64,000 bases of DNA, taken from Kingdonia uniflora. Its lineage: Eukaryota > Streptophyta > Magnoliopsida > Ranunculales > Circaeasteraceae. Below the pieces are notes generated by a model. That model had not been told where the DNA came from. It saw nothing but the letters and a program-made list of their open reading frames with translations, and did no database searches. Positions 20,741-31,900 of this stretch are shown piece by piece (position 1 is the stretch's first letter; each line of letters starts with the position of its first letter). The position numbers were made by a program, and so were the translations under genes. The DNA is taken from the NCBI GenBank assembly GCA_014058105.1, contig JACGCM010002335.1, positions 310,001-374,000 of the forward strand, given 5' to 3'.

Positions 20741-20766
20741 TGGTGTGTAGGGGAATCCTCTCCCTT
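20741..20766 (-). repeat. Right terminal inverted repeat of the large element
   Basis: Reverse complement of the 2258-2283 repeat with one mismatch. Inward (20440-20640) is the reverse complement of a CACTC-rich tract with TATATA runs. Just outside is GTTGGTGATGCTC followed by TTA, resembling the GAGCATC-CCAAC ends of many small plant transposons. Confidence 0.6.
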
Positions 20767-21449
20767 GTTGGTGATGCTCTTAATATGAGAGTTAAGTTGA
20801 GGGTGTTGGGAATACATACAATAACTATGATCTATAACTCAACATGTAAAAGGGATTATACTAACCTCTTCTCCTGCTCTCTGAAAATCATTTGTTCTTG
20901 AGTAGGGCCTTCCCTTAGATTGGCCACAGACCTCAATGGGATGGTTTCTGTGTTGTTGCCTCTAAGAGGGACTTCCTCTCTATTTAACCTGATAGGGTTA
21001 GAGTAGTCTTCCCATTATACCCTCAAACCCTAATAAAGAGTAACACTAGGTCCCACCTACCTTAACTTGGTGTAACAATTGGGCACAACCAATTACACCT
21101 ATACGACCTATTAACATGTGTGCTCGTGAACCAGAAGAGTAGTGCCGGTATAGATGGAAAATCCAACAGAGGGGACCTGTATTCACTTAACTTTGAAGTA
21201 CGTAACGTAAGTTGGAGATGCTCTAGTAAAACAGAGCCATGAAACCAAAAGGCGGGTAAGGCAAGTACAGCTGAAAGTAAAGCAAAATTGAAAGTCCAGT
21301 TTGTAAGGAAAAAATAAAATAAAAACCACCGAGTGTTGAGGGTGCAAATCTGTATTACTGCCGTCCATTTTATCCAATGTTTTTCGTCCCTTTCGTCTGC
21401 GGATGATCTTCCCCAGTCCTTTCGGGGAAGGTTAATGTTCATAGCGAGA
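20767..21449. other. Intergenic between the large element and LINE 1
   Basis: No gene supported. It contains GTTGGAGATGCTC at about 21209-21222, the inverse of a GAGCATCTCCAAC motif common at ends of small plant transposons, but no partner was found. Confidence 0.5.
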
Positions 21450-22662
21450 TTGTTACTGTTATCACCATGGTGAGAGTTGTAGCTCCGCTACCGACCGGTT
21501 TGTGGAGGAATCTGTTAGTTTAAGTGTGGTGGGTCTGATTTTCAGGCCGTCCCCATTCGTTGGGGTATTCTGTCCAATAGGGTTTTGATCTTGATTTTCA
21601 TTTGTATTCCTCTTGTGTTACTATTGCGTATTGTGTTTATGTTTTGTTTGAGTTCTCTTACAGGTGAGAGGGTGTGTGTGGAGTCTGGCTGGTTTCCCTA
21701 TTTGGCTGGGATGGTATAGGTCTTCTCATTTACCTTCGACAAGTGGAAGGAAGAAGAATGATGAAGGTTTGTAGGGCAATTTTATCTTTTTATTTCAGCT
21801 AGTGTATATCTTCAGCCAGCTAGTTTTTAGGCTGTTCGGTGGGCCCGGGTTGGTTTGTTGGGCTTAGGCTAGGCTGGGCTATTTATTTATTCTAGTTGGT
21901 GAAGGGTTCTTAACTTGTTTGAGACTGCAAGCGGTCTTCCTGATTTTTGGGTTGAGCCTACTATTCTTGCTTTAGACCTGTTATCTGGTTTGGTGTTTTG
22001 GGATTGTCTTGAGGCCTTTTTCTAGCATATGGAACCTAGTATGTGGGACGTGCTCAGCGATAACTAAATATCTTTTTGGGTTCTGTCAAGTTCTGTGTGG
22101 GGCTACGTCGCCTATAATATTTACTCCTACTAAGTGATTATGACTAACAGTAGACGATAAGTTGGTTTCCTTTTTGATAAGGGTTCTCTGGAGTGTTTAT
22201 CCCCTGTGTGATTGTCTATTCGTCTGCATGCCATTTTATTATCTATCTACATCAGTACTCGGGTGGGGCTCTATCTCCCTTTTTCTCTTGGGTTTCTTCC
22301 TCGACTGGTTTTTATTCTCTTCAATTATGCTACAGTAGGGTAGTTTTACGGTGTTCTTTCCGGTGTCATCAGTGAAGCGAAGCACTGTGAGAAGCTTTTA
22401 TTTTATTGCTCGGTTTCTATTCTCAAGTGGCACTTATACGGGTTTGTTTTTGGTAGAGTTCTTGGGGGTGGAGTTTGTTTTACTTTTCTTGAAGCTCTCT
22501 TCTTTGTTTCGTTAGAATAATATTGGTGGTTAGTTTGGTGAGGGTGGATATTTTTTTGTGGAGGTGGGTATATTTATGGAGTTTTATGGGGTAAGGAGGT
22601 TTTAAACCAGGTGTGTTGGGTCGGTCTTTTAGCAGTGGGCAGTTTTTTCAGGTACTTGGAGG

Positions 22663-23631
22663 ATGGCTTCTTTCTCAGTCACACAGGAGTTTGTAAGTAG
22701 TATGGAACGTAACTAAACTCAGGGGATGTCAGGGGATGACAGTAACTAAACTTAGGGGAGTTGCGGTGATTCACTTACCTCCGAAAAGAATTTGTGCGGA
22801 GGAATCCCGTTGGCGATATGCGTTGATAGGGACAATGTCATTTGACACGGGTCGGGGTTTCTCAAAAATTGTGTCTGCCCTAAAAAGCTTTTGGAATATA
22901 GAAGGGTTAGACAATTTGTAAGTTTTTGAAAGAAAAGTGGCGGGTAAGACCTTTTTCATTTTTCAGTTTCGTACGGCGTATGACCAAAACTATGTCTTGC
23001 TCAATCAACCCTGGAATCCTTATGGGCATACGATTATTTTGCTTCCGTATGAGGCACGGACTCCGATAGAACCACTGATTCTCAAGTTGGTTCCTTTCTG
23101 GGTGAAGTTTGAGATTTCTGACACATTCTTCGGAACACCGGAGTTCTTATATGAGTTTGGGCAAAGTCTCAGACAGGCATTAGTTGCCGAGCCAAATGTG
23201 GACAATCGGCGAGTAACAAAAAATGGATATCGGCCAGGGTGGTCATGGATATTTACGGGGCTTTTCCACCGGCGGTATGGGTTAAGTCGGCAAATGGGCC
23301 GCTTCTGATTGAGTTTAAATATGAAGGTGTCCCGGTAAATTTCTGTACACTCTGTTTTAAGATGGGGCACCGAGTAACGGTGTGTTCTGTGATCCTTGAG
23401 GAGGATAGTCCGGAGGAGGCGGGGTTGAATCAGTCCTCAGGGGACACGGTGGTACAGGCTTATAATTTGGAGATAGAGGAAACCGGACATGTTTCTTTAA
23501 GGTTGCGGCCGTATTTACTGGCAGAGGGTGGGGACCATGGACCTCCATCTCTACCCCTCCCTCCCTCTGACCTGAACCTGACAAGGCAGCGAGATAAAGG
23601 GAAACTATCAGTTGGTATGAGGAGGATGTGA
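22663..23631 (+). pseudogene. LINE 1 ORF1: nucleic-acid-binding Gag-like protein, broken
   Basis: The start MASFSVTQEFVSSMERN is followed at once by a stop; compared with LINE 2 it carries a ~27 bp local duplication of the TAACTAAACT[C/T]AGGGGA segment. The DUF4283-like region follows (YALIGTMSFDTGRGFSKIV, TFFIFQFRTAYDQNYVLL, NQPWNPYGHTIILLP), with a stop before VFERKVAGK and a frameshift near 23240. It ends with a CCHC knuckle FCTLCFKMGHRVTVC (23344-23385). Known role: chaperones the LINE RNA. The remainder to about 24250 is Gly/Glu-rich and broken, including a run of 12 G at 23966-23977. Confidence 0.8.
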
Positions 23632-24428
23632 CATACGGGCTCAGTGAATAATTTGATCATGTCTGATCAGGATGAATATCAGGAGGTTTCCCCCGTCTGG
23701 CTAGGAATCCGGGGGGAGGGGGCAGGGTTTGGTAGACCCTGAGGATCTCCCAGACTTAGGGTTGGATTTCACAGGAAGTGGACAACCCTCGCGGTGGGAG
23801 GGGGCGGATGGAAGAGATACTTTGGAGGGCCTGGTTGATAGGAGTCAGATGGGTCAGATGATTGTTGAGGAGGAGCTTCTCACTGTTCAGGTAGCTGTTG
23901 ACACATCTGGTCATCACGAAAGAGGGAAGGGGGACCAATTCTGGGGACTGATTAATTCCAAGGGCGGGGGGGGGGGGATCCGTCCAATGGGGAAGAACTG
24001 GATGAACCGGAGGAAGAACTGAAGGCTAGTTCTAGGGGAGAACCTCTATTACATATCCTTAGTAGTTCGGAGGAGATACATTTTGTACCAGTTATTTCTC
24101 AGGCCTTACAACTAGGGGTTAGTACAGAAGGGACTATGACTTCGTCTACCGGAGGTCCAGGTTCTCAGGAACTGCCTCAGACTCGACAGTCATTTTCTTG
24201 ATATCATCAGACTTTGTCACGGGTGGTCCGTTGACAGATGCACGCTGAAACGCGAGTGGAAGAACTAACTATACCCTCTCAGTCTCACCAGGCCAGCATC
24301 CGTAGTCCCACTCACTCTCAGGTGCGCAATCCCTTTTATCTCTCTATCTCGCGCATTCGACACACATATCGATTATTTGGACGTAATGGTAGGGTTCGGG
24401 TGGCTCCGCGGAGACCACCCTGGCCATT

Positions 24429-27400
24429 ATGATACTTATAGCCTGGAATTATTGGGGTTTGGGTTGACCAATGGCAATTCGACATCTTCGAGAGCTTATT
24501 CGATCTTCGAAATGAGATATTATCTTTTTATCATAAACTAAACGATCTGCTGCAAAGATGCAGATTTTGGTACGTAATCTTAACTACCCTCACTGGGTTG
24601 ATGTTCTGGCGACAGGCGTTCATGGCCATGCCGGCGGTATTTGTGTCCTGTGGAAGGGTAATATTGATATTGAAGTGGTCTTCTGTAATAAATATATGAT
24701 TAATGTTTTAGTGAAATTTGATCCTATCAAAACTCCTGGGATGACCTTGTTCTTTTACGGTAGTCCGTATTAGCGGGATATAAACGAGAGTTGGAGACTT
24801 GTGGAGGCCACGACCAATGGGTATAATGGTCTGTGGCTTATTATGGGGGATTTTAACACTGTTTTTGACCGAGCGGATAAAATTGGGGGGAAACCTTATC
24901 GAGCAGTAAAAAATGCATTTGCCAAGGAGGTGATACAGCAAGCGGGACTTATTGATCTTGGTTTCTCTGGTAACCCCTATATGTGGAATAATAAACGACG
25001 GGGATGGGCCAATATTAAGGAGAGACTTGATCAGAGTCTGGCCAATGCGGATTGGATACTGATCTTTCCGTCGGCTAAGGTGTTCCATCTACCAGCTCTA
25101 GGTTCGGACCACACTCCCTTATGTCTTGATACAAATTCACAATATCCAACCCTCGGTAAATGTTTTCGTTTCCAGTCCATGTGGACTAGGGAACCTCAGT
25201 TTCCCCAAGTAATCCAAAATCTCTAGCAAGTATCAGAAAGGGGCCCCCCTGCCCAAATGATTAAAAACAAACTTTTAAATACTAAAGTGGGCCTCAGAAG
25301 GTGGAACAAACAAATCTTTGGACACGTCCCTAGCCGAATATTAGCTCTCAAGGATGAAATTAATTATATTCAGTATCTACCTCAAAGTGAGGTAAATTCC
25401 CATTGGGAGTCTAAACTTTTGGGGGCTCTGGAAGAACTCCAATATAGGGAAGAGATGTTCTGGCACCAAAAATCTCGTATTCAATGGCTATCGGAAGGGG
25501 GTCGAAATACTAAGTTATTCCATATGCAAACACTTTCTCAGAGGAATTTTTTTTTTATAGATTGGCTGAAAGATGACATTGGCGTCTGGAGATCAGAGGC
25601 TACGAAAATTGGGCAAATCTTCTTGAGGGATCTGGCTCAAAATTTTGAAACCTTTGACCCGAATGCAGTTCCTGAATTCCTTGCAAAGTTTAGCCCGTGC
25701 ATTACGATGGAGGACAACCAAGCGTTGCTAGCGGAGGTTACTCATGAGGAGATTCGGGAGGCCCTTTATAGTATTGGCCCTTATAAAGCTCCTGGTCCAG
25801 ACGGTTTCTCCGCGGTTTTATTCCAGAAATTGTGGGACGTAGTAGGCCCCGATATTTGCAATTTGGTTACTACTTTATTTTACCTCTGGGTTCATGCCCA
25901 AACACATCAATGTTGCGCATGTGGTGATGATCCCGAAGAATGCATATAAGGCACGACCAAGTGACATTCGTCCGATCAGTTTGTGTAATGTGACTTATAA
26001 GATTATTTCGAAGATTCTCTCTACCCATCTTAAACCTTTCATTGATAAACTTATTTCCCCATTCCAGGGGGCGTTTGTCAATGGGCGCCAAATCTTCGAT
26101 TATGTGCTAGTGGCACATGAACTTATTCATACTATGAAGAGAAAGAAAGGTCAATCCAGTCTTATGGGAATTAAACTTGATATGTCAAAAGCCTACAACC
26201 GTATTGAATGGAGCACTTTGCTCAAAACAATGGCGACACTTGGTTTCAATAAGAGATGGTGTCACTGGATTGAACAGTGCATTTTTACAGTTCGTTATTC
26301 TGTCTTTCTCAATGAGTTCTCACATGGTTTTTTGACCCCTACTAGAGGCCTACGCCAGGGGGACCCTCTTTCTCCCTTCCTGTTTATTATCCTGATGGAA
26401 GGCCTCCCGCGAGAGCTATGGGCGAAAGAGTTGGCCCATCAGATTCATGGGATCAAAGCGTCTCGGAGAGCACCCTCCGTATCTCATCTGCTGATTGTTG
26501 ACGATTGCCTTCTTTTCTGCCGCGCGGACCTTGCTGAAGCCAAGGAAATGAAAAATATTCTCGATAGTTTTTGTGTAGTGACTGGCCAACAACTTAATTT
26601 GGCCAAATCTGGCATCTTCTTTAGCAAGAATCTTCCTCATAGACTCGGTCGTTTCATTACGCGCCTCCTGAAAGTTAAGGTCATTAAACCTGATGAGCGG
26701 TATCTTGGGACCAACCTATTTTTCAATCGCTCAAAAGCTTAGACGTTCTAACGTATTGAAGAAAGAATTTCTAATCGGTTACAGTCTTGACGGGATAAGC
26801 TTTTATCTCAGGCTGGCCGAACCGCCCTTATCCAATCTATCACCTCGGCAATCCCTTCGCATCAGATGTCTTCCCTCCCAAAATCTACTTGCAATAACAT
26901 TAATGGCCTACAACGCGACTTCTGGTGAGGGAAATGAGAGGATAAGGGGAAACCTTTGTACCTAAAAAAATGGAAGGAAGTTTGTCGGCCAAAACGGGAG
27001 GGGGCCTGGGTATTCGTGAGGCAGGTGCCACAAATTTAGCCCATTTGTCCAAATTGGTTTGGCACCTTCATAATAAACCTTTAGAATTGTGGAGTCAGGT
27101 CCTAAAAGCTAAATATTTCCCTGAGTGTGATATTCTCAATGCTAAAAAGAAAGCAGATGCCTCTTGGACGTGGCAGAGTGTACAGTCTGCGATCAGCATG
27201 GTCCAGACCAACTCCTGTTGGCAAGTTCACTCCGGGACTCGTATCAATTTCTGGCATGACTTCTGGCTTCCCTCGGTTGTAGGAAGAAAGCCTAACCCTC
27301 GGGCGGGTATTTAAGTAAAATTGGGCCCACAATTGGTGAGCCACTTTATTGACCCCCTACTAAAGTCGTGGCGGATTGGGAACTTCATAAATGGTGTGAG

Positions 27401-28523
27401 GATGCCTCGGTCGACCTTATTTCCCGAATCTTCCTCCCCCGGCTGGGTGGTCAGGATGAACTTAAATGGGGCCCCTCCAAAGATGGGCAATTCTCCATTA
27501 AATCATCCTATCGTGCACTTATGTCGGGATCCCTATTGGAGGTGTTGGATTGGCCCCCACGGTCCCTGCTGAAACTGTGGCATAATAAAGCAAACCCCAG
27601 GGCCCAGATGTTTGCTTGGAAGTGCATCTGCGATATGATCCCTTGTAGGACCAAAATTGCATATCGTTTGACCCTTAGTGATCCATTGTCCCTTATGCGG
27701 GGCCCCTGTGAAATCTCTGCACCATATCCTCCTTGACTGTTCTTTTACACGGACAATCTGGTTTGGTACGTCTTTCGGAGATTTACTCCATCGGTTTGCC
27801 AATCTATCTGTAAAGGAGTGGATTACCTAGTGGATTTCTCTGCCTCTGGACTGGCCTATCGAACGCGATCTCTGGACCCTTGTGTTTATTTCCCTTTCCT
27901 GGTTGGTTTGGAAAGCGCGATGTGAAACTGTCTTTCACAGCAAATTACAAAACCCACTATGCATCTCTTCTGCCATCAATAAAATCATTGATGATGCACC
28001 GATCAGTCGGTTAACACGATTGTCGTTTCATGGAGCATCCCGCTCTGTGGCTGGAAAAAAATTAACGTTGATTCCTCATTCTGTAAAGATAAAAAATTTA
28101 ATGGCATTAGATTAGTCATTCGAGATAATCTAAATGCTTTTGGTGCAGCCCGAGCTTCTACCTGCTGATTTACGACGATTGAAGAGGTGGAAGAATTAGC
28201 TGTGTTAGATGACATTCTCTGGGCCAGGGAACGAGGTGTACAGAGGGCGATCATTGAAACTGACGCTGAAGCGATAAACTCTTTTTTGTGGGAATGGATA
28301 TGCAGTGGTATCATGGACGACCAAAGCAATTCTTAAGGATTGTCTGGTTTTTTTTTGTAATTTTGTTGATATCTATATTAAATGTGCTCCGCGTACTGCA
28401 AACTCAGTTGTCCATGCGCTTGCCTCTAGGCCTATGGATGACAACTTTTGTATGACTTGGTGTAGTTCTCCCCGAGTGGCGGCCCCGCACGAGATAAATC
28501 CAGTTTTTCGTAATGGCCGTTGA
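24429..28523 (+). pseudogene. LINE 1 ORF2: endonuclease, reverse transcriptase and RNase H, broken
   Basis: The start MILIAWNYWGLG then a stop (CGA to TGA) is the usual plant L1 opening. Endonuclease: LIMGDFNTVFDRADK and ALGSDHTPL motifs. RT: IGPYKAPGPDGFSAVLFQ, then a frameshift near 25900, then ARPSDIRPISLCNVTYKII, GIKLDMSKAYNRIEW, TRGLRQGDPLSPFLFIILM. The catalytic box reads LLIVDDCLLF, where L1 elements usually have F/Y-A-D-D. The zinc-binding tail is SLLKLWHNKANPRAQMFAWK (27560-27620). RNase H remnants (NVDSSFCKDKKFNG, VIRDNLNAFGAARAS) lie at 28060-28160 across frames. The ORF ends FRNGR-stop at 28523, just before the A-tract. Confidence 0.85.
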
Positions 28524-28770
28524 TTAAAAAAAAAAAAAAAAAAAAAGACCTACCTGTTCTAGAGAAAGCCAGAAACAAATCTCATCACTTTTATGCGCTT
28601 GCCTCTAGGCCTATGGATGACAACTTTTGTATGACTTGGGGTAGTTCTCCCCGAGTGGCGGCCCCGCACGAGATAAATCCAGTTTTTCGTAATGGCCGTT
28701 GATTAAAAAAAAAAAAAAAAAAAAGACCTACCTGTTCTAGAGAAAGCCAGAAACAAATCTCATCACTTTT
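28414..28770 (+). repeat. 179 bp tandem duplication of LINE 3' end plus downstream flank
   Basis: 28414-28592 and 28593-28770 are near-identical. Each holds the last ~110 bp of the LINE (ATGCGCTTGCC...GGCCGTTGATT), its A-tract (21 and 20 A) and the same ~46 bp flank (GACCTACCTGTTCTAGAG...CATCACTTTT). One substitution (TTGGTGTAG/TTGGGGTAG) and one A differ. The second copy ends ~40 bp from the Hsp110 leader donor site, so it lies in that gene's promoter or leader. Confidence 0.9.
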
Positions 28771-28809
28771 AACCCCACATATTCCTGACAGGGGAAAACT
28801 CTTCTCAAG

Positions 28810-28913
28810 GTACGTTTACAACAAACCCTAATTTATTTCAATCAAAACCTGTAACATCACAGATCTTAGATCGCGATTTGTTTGATTGAATTGTAATTTG
28901 TTTGTGTAATTAG
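28810..28913 (+). other. Likely 5'-UTR intron of the Hsp110 gene
   Basis: Donor CTCAAG|GTACGT, acceptor GTAATTAG|GCGAAA, 104 bp, ending 6 bp before the ATG. Inferred from splice motifs. Confidence 0.55.
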
Positions 28914-28919
28914 GCGAAA

Positions 28920-31900
28920 ATGAGTGTTGTTGGATTTGATTTCGGTAATGAGAGCTGCATCGTCGCTGTTGCGAGACAACGAGGGATAGATGTGGTTCTC
29001 AACGATGAATCCAAACGTGAGACTCCAGCGATTGTTTGTTTTGGAGAGAAACAGAGGTTTATTGGAACAGCTGGAGCTGCTACGACTATGATGAACCCCA
29101 AGAACTCGATATCTCAGATTAAGCGGTTGATAGGACGCCAGTTTTTCGATCCTGACCTTCAACGGGATCTTAAGGCATTGCCTTTTAAGGTTACGGAGGG
29201 TCCGGATGGGTACCCGTTGATTCACGCCCAGTATCTGGGGGAATCTAGGGTTTTTACGCCAACGCAGGTGTTGGGTATGGTTCTTTCGGATCTCAAGGGT
29301 ATAGCTGAGAAAAATCTTAATACGGCGGTTGTGGATTGTTGTATTGGGATTCCGATTTATTTTACTGATCTTCAGAGAAGAGCTGTGATGAATGCTGCAA
29401 CGATTGCCGGGTTGCATCCTCTTCATTTGATGCATGAAACAACGGCAACTGCGTTGGCTTACGGAATTTACAAGACCGACTTACCCGAGAATGATCAGTT
29501 GAATGTTGCGTTTGTTGACATTGGTCACGCCAGCATGCAAGTGTGCATTACTGGATTTAAGAAAGGGCAGTTGAAAATATTGTCTCATGCCTTTGATCTG
29601 TCACTTGGAGGACGTGATTTTGACGAGGTTTTATTCCAGCATTTCGTGGCAAAGTTCAAGGATGAGTATAAGATTAACGTGCTTGAGAATGCACGGGCTT
29701 GTCTTCGACTGAGGGCTGCGTGCGAAAAATTGAAGAAGATGCTAAGTGCAAATCCCGAGGCTCCTTTGAACATTGAATGCTTGATGGAGGAGAAAGATGT
29801 AAGGGGATACATAAAGAGAGATGAATTTGAGCAGATTAGTATTCCAATTTTGGAGCGTGTGAAGGGGCCTTTGGAGAAAGCACTTTTAGATGCCGGGCTT
29901 AGTGTGGAGAATATCCATGCTGTTGAGGTTGTTGGTTCGGGATCTCGTGTTCCGGCGATTATCAGGATACTGATGGAGTTTTTTGGGAAGGAGCCAAGAC
30001 GCACTCTGAATGCTAGCGAATGTGTTGCCCGAGGATGCGCTCTTCAATGTGCAATTCTTAGTCCCACATTCAAAGTTCGTGAATTTCATGTAAGTGGTTA
30101 GCTTTTGTGGAACTTCTTTTATTTCTGGCTGTGATCATCATTTTACTTCTCTTTTTTTCTTAACGGTTATGTTCGTGACTTTTGACGGTCTAATGCTACA
30201 ATGATACCATCACAATTGCATAATAATTTCTAAAATCAAGTTGAGTTGGTAGATATCATGTTTGGTATATTTAGGGCCTGGTTGGATACAAGTGAACTGC
30301 CTCCTTTAAAAAGTATCTTTAAGGACTTATCTTTAAAAAAACATATAAACTTAGTATGGTAATTACTGTTTTTAAGTTAGAAAGACTATAAGAAACTTTT
30401 GGCTGGGAAGTGATAAAGTTTCAAAAATGTGGGAGAGTAAATTTAGGGATGTGGGAGAGTGGCTTTAAGTCCTTTAAGTCGAAGACAAGCTTCTTTTTTG
30501 GGCTTCACATTTTTGCTAATTTTTGACTTCAATTAAGTAGCTTATTTTTATCATCTAAATATACCTACTTGGCTTTTGACTTAAATAAGCAGAAAAGTAG
30601 CTTATATTTGGGTATCCAAAAAACCCTTACTATATTGTTAGGTGTCATAAGTTAATCAATATAATAAAATTGTTTTTATATATGGATTTGTGTGTTAACT
30701 TCATCAATAACAGTTTTTTTAATTTTAATTTTAATTTTCTTTCTTGCAATATAAATGAAGTATCCACACTTCATCTTTTGATACTAGTGGAAAATATTGA
30801 TATATCTACTATTCTAGAAAATCTTTAGCTTTACTCCTCTTAACTAAGTAGTGTAAAGGACACTAATAAGTGCATTGGGGGAAACTAGCCCTTAATTTGG
30901 AAGATGCTACTGAGGCAATACTACAGTTTTGTCGTAGCTTTCTTATATAGGCCGCATGTGCTGTCTTCGACCTATATTCTAAAACAGAAGTACGTCCCCC
31001 CCTCCCCCCCCCTTTTCCTTGAGGACTAGATCCAGGGTTTATGGTTATCTCTGCTTTAGAGAAGCGTGACCATTGGGATATTTTACTCGTATGTAGGGAT
31101 TCTGTCATATTTTCTCAATGTTTTAAGTGGTTTTGTTTCCTTTCTTTCCTATTGTAATGAATGTGTATATGTTTGTTTCTTCTGTTGTAATTAAAGATGT
31201 AATATTTAGTTAGTTGTTATTCTTAGAAGAGTTTGCTCAGGCATTACGTAATGTTTCTTGCCATCTTTTAGTCTTGGAGTTAGGTTTCATGATTGGGTAC
31301 TATAGTATTGCCATATGATCTCAATTGAACTGTTCTGTTTGTCAAGGTCAATGAGAGCTTCCCTTTCCCAATTGCATTGTCCTGGAAGGGCTCTGCTCCT
31401 GAATCTCACAATGGAGCTGTGGATCACCAGCAGAGCACTGTTGTGTTTCCCAAGGGAAACCCACTACCTAGTGTCAAGGCTTTGACATTTTACAGATCAG
31501 GAACTTTTACAGTTGATGTCATTTATGCTGATGTGAGTGAGTTGCAAGCACCATCAAAGATCAGCACTTACACGGTAAATACACTTGTCTCTTAAACTTG
31601 CATTTAATACATATGATATGGGAAAATGAATTTACACCTTTTACATGTGAATTGCTCTTGTTATGCCGTCATTGATAATGGTCGATAAGGGTAATTTCTG
31701 ATGTATATCTCAATCATGCTGTACAACATTACTAGTGGGGCAGATTTCTTGTATACATCTCAGTTTCGTTTCTTGTAACACCTCTCTTCGTACTTTACAT
31801 ATTTCTGAACAGATTGGTCCGTTCCAATCCACAAAAGCTGATCGTGCAAAACTGAAACTGAAAGTTCGTCTGAATCTCCATGGCATTGTTTCTATTGAGT

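Larger units (their letters stand above)
2258..20766. mobile_element. Large composite Mutator-superfamily-like element (FRS transposase plus plant mobile domain gene), decayed
   Basis: Seen: a 26 bp inverted repeat (25/26 matching) at 2258-2283 and 20741-20766, followed inward on both sides by CACTC-rich tracts. Between them lie a FAR1/FRS-like transposase on +, a plant-mobile-domain gene on -, two small ORFs, and at least seven clusters of the same TCGACAAT palindrome, found nowhere else in the window. A MuDR-type MULE is nested at 3137-9863; without it the element is ~11.8 kb. Inference: the shared palindromes and terminal repeats make this one element rather than neighbours by chance. No 8-9 bp target duplication is visible at the 26 bp ends. 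TTA occurs at 2237-2239 and 20780-20782, just outside, but three bases are weak evidence. Confidence 0.5.
21450..28541 (+). mobile_element. L1-type LINE retrotransposon (LINE 1), degenerate, near full length
   Basis: Order: 5' UTR (~21450-22660), ORF1 with a DUF4283-like domain and CCHC zinc knuckle, ORF2 with AP-endonuclease, reverse transcriptase, zinc-binding RT tail and RNase H, then an A21 tail at 28526-28546. A related element in reverse orientation lies at ~37.67-44.48 kb, which helps read through the frameshifts. The 5' end is set by similarity to LINE 2 and is approximate. No target duplication found. Stops and frameshifts in both ORFs make it non-autonomous. Confidence 0.85.

Noticed and set aside
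2237..20782. TTA as target duplication of the large element
   Set aside because: Three bases in AT-rich DNA are not informative, and the adjacent ends (GAGTGTGGG versus GAGCATCACC) match poorly.
29585..30089. Open frames antisense to Hsp110 exon 1
   Set aside because: Shadows of the ATPase-domain coding sequence.
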